From Bugula neritina (taxonomy: Eukaryota; Bryozoa; Gymnolaemata; Cheilostomatida; Bugulidae): 64,000 bases of DNA. Location: assembly GCA_964035545.1 (NCBI GenBank), contig OZ037765.1, positions 3,281,001-3,345,000 on the forward strand, given 5' to 3'. A model generated the notes under the pieces. That model saw only the letters and a list, made by a program, of their open reading frames with translations. It was not told the DNA's origin and searched no databases. Position 1 is the stretch's first letter. The number at the start of each line of letters is the position of its first letter. This document shows positions 58,670-64,000 of this stretch, piece after piece. A program made the position numbers and the translations under genes.

Positions 58670-58972
58670 GTTATTGAAAATAGAACTATATATATCAATA
58701 CTGTAATATATTTCAGCAAATTATTAATGATTTACACTTCCACTATGCTATACTTGACAAGGAAATGACTTTTCCAGATGTTATTGTATTACAATAATTT
58801 GACAGGATAAAAAATAATTAACATACATGATGTAATAACATTTTCATTTTGTGGTAAGATTAGTTAAAGACATATAATTATTTTTAGGCATGAGCATTTG
58901 CAAATACTTTTTATCTCAGCTGCAACAATTACTAGCTATAATATATTATAATATATAGTAATTGTCAGATTG

Positions 58973-58986
58973 GTTGTCATGGCAAC
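58973..58986. promoter_or_regulatory. RFX X-box-like palindrome, copy 5
   Basis: GTTGTCATGGCAAC, 304 bp from the tRNA-Tyr gene. Confidence 0.4.
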
Positions 58987-60455
58987 GTATAACTTGTTAG
59001 GCCAATACATTCCTCATGATAATCTTATTCTAGTTGATACAAAACATTACAAATATTCTTTTTTATTAAATTATTTTTGTCAGTCAATTTATTGAAGCTT
59101 CTTGCCTAATCACTTTTTTCACATTTGCTAGACAAAAAGTGAAATCCAATGCAAGTATATATATTACGCAATTTTTAAAAAAAATAATCATGTAAAATAA
59201 AAGTGGATAGCCACTTACAGTCAGCTTTTTCAATAATTGTTGAAACATTATTTTGTAGAACTAAATATATGAACGCAAGTATAATACATTGAACTATAGC
59301 AAAACTCGGCAAAGCACTTCCATGCACCACTGCCTCTTAAAGCGTTAAAGCCACTGCTATATAAGGTGGGCTGCAGAGCAATTATAGCCTTGAATAAAAA
59401 GCTATCTGTCAATGGCTTATCAAGTAAGAAATGATAATACAAATTTATTCTCCTGACGAGCTTGCTATATCTTCAAAAATCTAACTTGCTATTAACTTTG
59501 TCACTTGACTTAACAAACACAAGAGGTAGCGCAGCTTAGGCTATATGAGTGACTGTCTTTTTGGGGTTTCAACTTGCATTAAATACCAGAGCAATTACAA
59601 AGAAAAGGTAATTAAATCTAAAATTAGTAACAATTAAGGTCAGCAATAATTATGGGTACACATGTAATGACCTTAGCAAGGAAGATGAACTGGTTCCTGC
59701 CGAAACCCTAGAAGCGGACTTCAACAAAGGTGGTGGTTAGGCTTTATTTTTTATTAGGCAGCTGACTGCTGCATAGGAGAAGGAACATTCTAATAAAACA
59801 ACAAATATTTTTAAAAGGCTAAAAATATAAGTTCAACAATCTAGTGGTATTTGTAACAAAGACATAAGACCTGTGGCTACTGCAATTATGTGCCTTTGCA
59901 TCAAAGTTTTATTTTTACATTGACAACTAAATTATTAAATATGACAACTGAGTTTATATTGAATTTTACATAAAGTGAAGCAGAGTTTATCATTGATTAA
60001 GAAATTGAGCATAAGCATAAGAGTCTTATGTTCTAAAATAATTCTGATTTAGAAATATCCAATGAAATACAGAAATTGATAAATTGTTATTTAAAAATTT
60101 GACAAGGGTTATAGGTAATAATGAAACAATCAATTTAAATATAAACATTTAAAACCTTGGTAATGTAAAACATATAGAATATATTGTAGCATACTGTAAC
60201 CATGGTACGTATCAATCACTTAACGTTACCAAAACATTTTTATGTAAGCGATGCAAAACGCTAGTAAAAGCATCATTTTTCATAGGTAAAAATAACCTTG
60301 AAACTTAAACCCATTATACACACCAGTGTGCTGTTTGAGACAGCTTTATGCATTGTTTAATGATGTATAGTTGTATATTTATCTGTCAGGTATGAAGTGC
60401 GTAAAAACTGTATCTCGAAAATCTTTCTTTAGTGTTCTTTTCAAAATTATTTGCT
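58987..60455. repeat. 3' flank of gene E, duplicate of 11306-12772
   Basis: Non-coding, close match to the 3' flank of gene B. No gene is visible. Confidence 0.65.
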
Positions 60456-62702
60456 TTATGCTTGAGTATTTTCATAGCAGAGTGCTTTCGCATAACTTCT
60501 TGGTTTTACCGAAAGGTCAACTTCATCATACTCAAGGTCACCTAACGTAGCCGGAGGACATGGTATCTCATACTCAGCGCTTTGTTCTTGAACATCGGGT
60601 ACAGTGGCATGTAATTCACTAGCCATGAGTGACAATCCCACTTCTTCATATTCAGGATTAGGCTGAGTTCTATTTTCTTCAGACTCAGTACCAGAAGATC
60701 TTCTCACCAACACCACAATAATAATCACTATTAGTAGAATGATAGTGAAACCCATTGGAACACCAACTGCTACTCCAACCACCCAGCCTGTCAATATAGA
60801 AAAGGATGTACAAACACACACAAATCTTTTTTTCACATTTACAAGAGATTCGGTAGTTGAAATCTGTCATGTAATACTGACAGAAAATTATTTAATGAGA
60901 ACTTTATATTATATTGAAACACTTCTTGATTATATGACAAAAAATTAACACCATACTCTCACTGGCAGTGGCTGTTATAGACTTTAAGTAATATAAACAT
61001 AAGTAAACATACCTTGAGTTGGTAGTTCACAGAGAGGAGGATTGTCAGACCATTCTCCTTTACCATCTACTAGTTCACATGTGATGATAGCAGGACCTTG
61101 TCTTGTATATCCTTCATTGCAAGAGTAAAACACAGATGAGTTCACATTCCAGATGTCATCCGACATTTTTATTGCTGCATTTTTCACGGGAGATGGTTCG
61201 GGGCATTTGATTGGTTGAAGTACTTGTGAGGTGCGGCTTATAGGCTCTATATAAGAAAATTTGTTTTAAGTTGATATTTATGCTCGATCCATGTAATATA
61301 TGTAAAAGTATAGTTATCTCCACATGTTAATATATATACTTGAACAAATAATTACTCACCCTTACTAGTTGTGTATGTTTCTTGCCATACTACATTCTCA
61401 TGTCCATCTAGTAGCTCTACTTTAATAATCAGTTCAAAGGTCACACCTTGCTGTTCGGTGAAAGTCCATGGTCCTGTCTTTATCTGATAGGATAATTCTC
61501 CACTTCCATAAGTTAATGTAACACTGGATACACAGTCATCAGCTTTCTGTTACAGTGAATACAGTAATTATTTATGTAATTGAAGATATAGGCTTTACCA
61601 TTATAATTTATGTTAAACCTATATGCATTGATGAACAGCATAAAAATATATAACAGTCTAAATTTAAAGCATTTAAAGCATTTGCAATTGGATTTTTAGG
61701 TGTTATCGTAGCATAATCAACCTATACATAGTCAATAAACACAAGAATGAAACACTATAACTTTATATTACAATAAATTAACATACATTACTTATATATT
61801 GCTATTAGGCAAAGGAATAAAGTGGTGTGATGTTACTACTATAACTTACTGCATATAGCTGTAGTCTTGTATGTATATATAACGTTGTGAATTACAATTA
61901 TAAACACCATTTGATATAATAAGAAACCTAAACCATCTTAATTGCTAGTTAAAAGGTCCGCAAGTCTTTTGGCACAACTCCAACTGCATGTATAATTTAG
62001 AAGCAGCCGCAGACTTGGTGATTAAAAATTATTTTCCCAAGCAAATATATTTCATCACTAAAATATAAACATACAAGATAAAAATATATACTTACTAGTG
62101 AAGGTACAAACACAGTAATTATTTTCTCTTGCTCTGGTTTCAGAACCCCACTTTCTGTTATTGTAACATCTTCAGGTGTCAATTTACCTCTTTCTAAAAT
62201 AGTTAAAGCTGATCGCAGTCTTTTCACTAAATTCAAAGATAAGTTAACTAAGATAAAGATTTAGGATACGGAGGAGACAACTCAACATGTTCATAAACAT
62301 TTTAAAAAGACATTTTCTGTGACGAGCATCACTTGTGTACTTAAACACTTTTCTCATACATTGTAAGCAGTCAAATACTCATACCTGCGCAGAATAGAGA
62401 GCTGACTGTATAGACATCTTGTATTAACTCTTCACCATTATAATTCCTCACAGTAGATACTCTAGCATAGTGAGGTTGTTGTATATTCAGATTACTAATC
62501 ACAGTCTCTCTGTAGTCTATAGAAACTAATTTAGAGCTTATTATTGTGCTGAAATTGGAGTTGTCAGAATATTCTATTTTAAAATGTGTAGTTGCGAGCT
62601 CCTGATTGGGTGTAGTAGCTAGAAATTCCCATATAAGTCTGATTTCTCCTGTTAACACATCTGTGTGAGAAGAGATTGGGTCTCCAGATAATTTCAAAAA
62701 TC
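60456..62702 (-). CDS. Receptor gene E, 3' part: FN3, split module, CCP, membrane segment and long tail
   Basis: Minus-strand exons 62385..62702 (FN3), 62096..62193 and 61360..61546 (split unknown module), 61013..61246 (CCP, 78 codons), 60456..60787 (membrane segment and tail). All are open, with phases matching gene B. The tail is almost identical to that of B (PEYEEVGL, AEYEIP, LEYDEV, CYENTQ); the membrane segment differs at a few positions (GFTIILLIV). Upstream exons are not in the window: a LINE lies directly 5' of the FN3 acceptor and reaches the right edge. The gene may be intact beyond it, interrupted by an intronic LINE, or truncated. Confidence 0.78.
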
Positions 62703-62719
62703 CTAAAAAATTAAGTTTC

Positions 62720-64000
62720 TAAAATAATTAAGCTATACAAATATAACACCAAAAACTGGTAACTAATTGGGATGGAATCATAATTGGTTTCCATTTGAAT
62801 TTGGTCTCCGTCGGCTAATTCGACCATAAAATGCACCTTGTCGATGGGCTGAGCAGCGGCGCCTGTGGCTGTGCAAAGCAATGTGTGTGTGGCAATCTTT
62901 GCCACAAAGGTCACACTTGTAAGTAGAATCTGATCTGTTAGCAGTGACCTAGTCTCTTCTGGGTGCTCTCTTTCCAGCAGCTGCACTGAGAAGTTTTTCT
63001 TCTCCGAATGTGAAATAGTGTTTTAGTTTTCTCCTCCAACTCGTGCGATCAGATGCAAGATTCTCCCAGAACGATGTGTCAATGTTGAAAAATTTCATAT
63101 TTTTCTTCCAGACATTTTTGTAGCGCAGCCAAGGCCGCCCATGATTTTGGCTAACGCTAGTTAGTTTGTTATAAAGAATGTCCTTGGGAATGCATCTTTT
63201 TTCCATGCGTCACACATGGCCAAGCCAGTGTAGTATGCTTTGCCTGAGCAGGGTACAAACTTTGCTGACATACAACAAAATGCTGACAACACAAGCATTG
63301 TACACTGCCATCATTGTGGACACAGTCAGTTTGGTTTTTTTAGAGACACGGTTTGCGAGAAGTGCCATGGTTAAGTTGCCGCCTTTTTAATCCTCTTGCT
63401 GATCTAACCACCAAGGGAGAGGTTTTTGGCAATGATGGAGCCAAGATAAGTAAACTCCTTGACAAAATCTAGCTCGTAGTGGTCTAATATAATGACAGGT
63501 GGTGCCAGTGTGTTTTGTCCTAGAACATTGATCTTTTTTATAGGCTAATGGTCAGCTCAAAGTCTTTGCAAGCCTGGAAAAAATTGTTAATGAGCTAGCG
63601 TCTGCAATCCTTGTTGTGTGTGATATGATAGCAGCATCATCAGCAAACAGCATATCTATGGTGACAACTTTATGTATTCTTGCTCCTACTCTGAATCTAG
63701 CGAGGTTAAAAAGTCTGTATGTAGGCTCTTTCTGATGAAGTACCAAAAGCATGCTTTAAGAGCACGGCAAAGAAGATACCAAAGACTGTTGGTGCTAGGA
63801 CGCAGCCTTGTTTGACGCCACTTCACATGTGGAATGGTTTAGAGAGATGGATGTCTAACTACACTGTCCCCTTTAAGTTGTTTTTAAAGGATTCAATCAT
63901 GCTTATATGCAGCTTTGAAAGGCAGCCGATCTGCCTCAAGAGCGGAGGGAGACACAATATTCTGGTGAGAACATAGGTTGTGTAGCACCCCACCCGTCTC
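62720..64000 (-). mobile_element. LINE reverse transcriptase 3' part upstream of gene E exons
   Basis: Minus strand, reading from the right edge: SGVKQGCVLAPTVF (about 63815), MLFADDAAII (about 63640; the catalytic F-A-D-D is intact), then, after frame changes, GRPWLRYKNVWKKN and WENLASDRTSWRRKL (62949..63206). Near 62815-62880 a C-x2-C-x4-H type finger is readable (CDLCGKDCHTHIALHSH). The order RT - GRPxxRYK - WExLAxDRxxWRR - C-terminal finger fits non-LTR elements common in invertebrates. Frameshifts make it inactive. The 3' end lies some tens of bases from the FN3 acceptor of gene E; the exact edge is not clear. Confidence 0.8.

Noticed and set aside
1-64000. CRISPR arrays, rRNA genes, operons or bacterial regulatory elements.
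   Set aside because: None seen. Repeats are microsatellites, transposons or paralogous blocks of a eukaryotic locus.

Overview
This is a eukaryotic, AT-rich animal genome window. It contains multi-exon genes with GT-AG introns, intron-bearing tRNA-Tyr genes, LTR and non-LTR retrotransposons, a Tc1-type DNA transposon and many AT/GT microsatellites. The domains (PAN/apple, fibronectin III, sushi/CCP, single-pass membrane segment with tyrosine motifs) are metazoan. An early-branching marine invertebrate such as a sponge or cnidarian would fit, but the taxon is an inference. There is no bacterial-style gene organisation.

The window is one locus of tandem and inverted copies of a single-pass receptor family. 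The common architecture is signal peptide - PAN1 - PAN2 - unknown 166-168-residue module (exon 4) - FN3 - second unknown module split over exons 6 and 7 - CCP - membrane segment and cytoplasmic tail. Almost every module is one phase 1-1 exon. From left to right: gene A (minus, 5' exons only, 1108-2782); orphan tail exon G (plus, 6124-6299); gene B (minus, 12773-25445, nine exons, 752 aa, open); gene C (minus, 30366-42040, nine exons, 749 aa, open); remnant F (minus, 45684-46715); gene D (plus, 47704-56502, ten exons, one in-frame stop in PAN2); gene E (minus, 60456-62702, 3' exons only, continuing past the right edge).

The receptors come in two forms. B, C, E and F have long cytoplasmic tails with several tyrosine motifs, some fitting the ITIM consensus. 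D and G have a short tail without them. The membrane segments all share the same GxxxGxxxGxxxG face. This resembles the logic of paired inhibitory/activating immune receptors and is the best candidate here for an undescribed system, perhaps in self/non-self or microbe recognition; that function is inferred.

Between the genes lie duplicated blocks. Five carry a tRNA-Tyr(GUA) gene with a 13-nt intron (4381, 8466, 26446, 43767, 58584; the fourth is probably dead), each followed about 300-330 bp away by a palindromic RFX X-box-like site. The region 5.7-13.9 kb is a direct duplicate of 55.9-61.9 kb.

Mobile elements sit in introns and spacers: a Tc1-like element with perfect 27-bp inverted termini (8575-11011), with its empty site preserved in the duplicate and a truncated LINE nested inside; a Ty3/gypsy element in intron 3 of B whose 3' half has been inverted together with flanking intron (17.03-23.18 kb); a related gypsy element in intron 2 of C (36456-41305); and a LINE reverse transcriptase upstream of the E exons (62.7-64.0 kb). 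Both gypsy elements carry an extra ORF after pol with zinc-finger-like and coiled-coil sequence.
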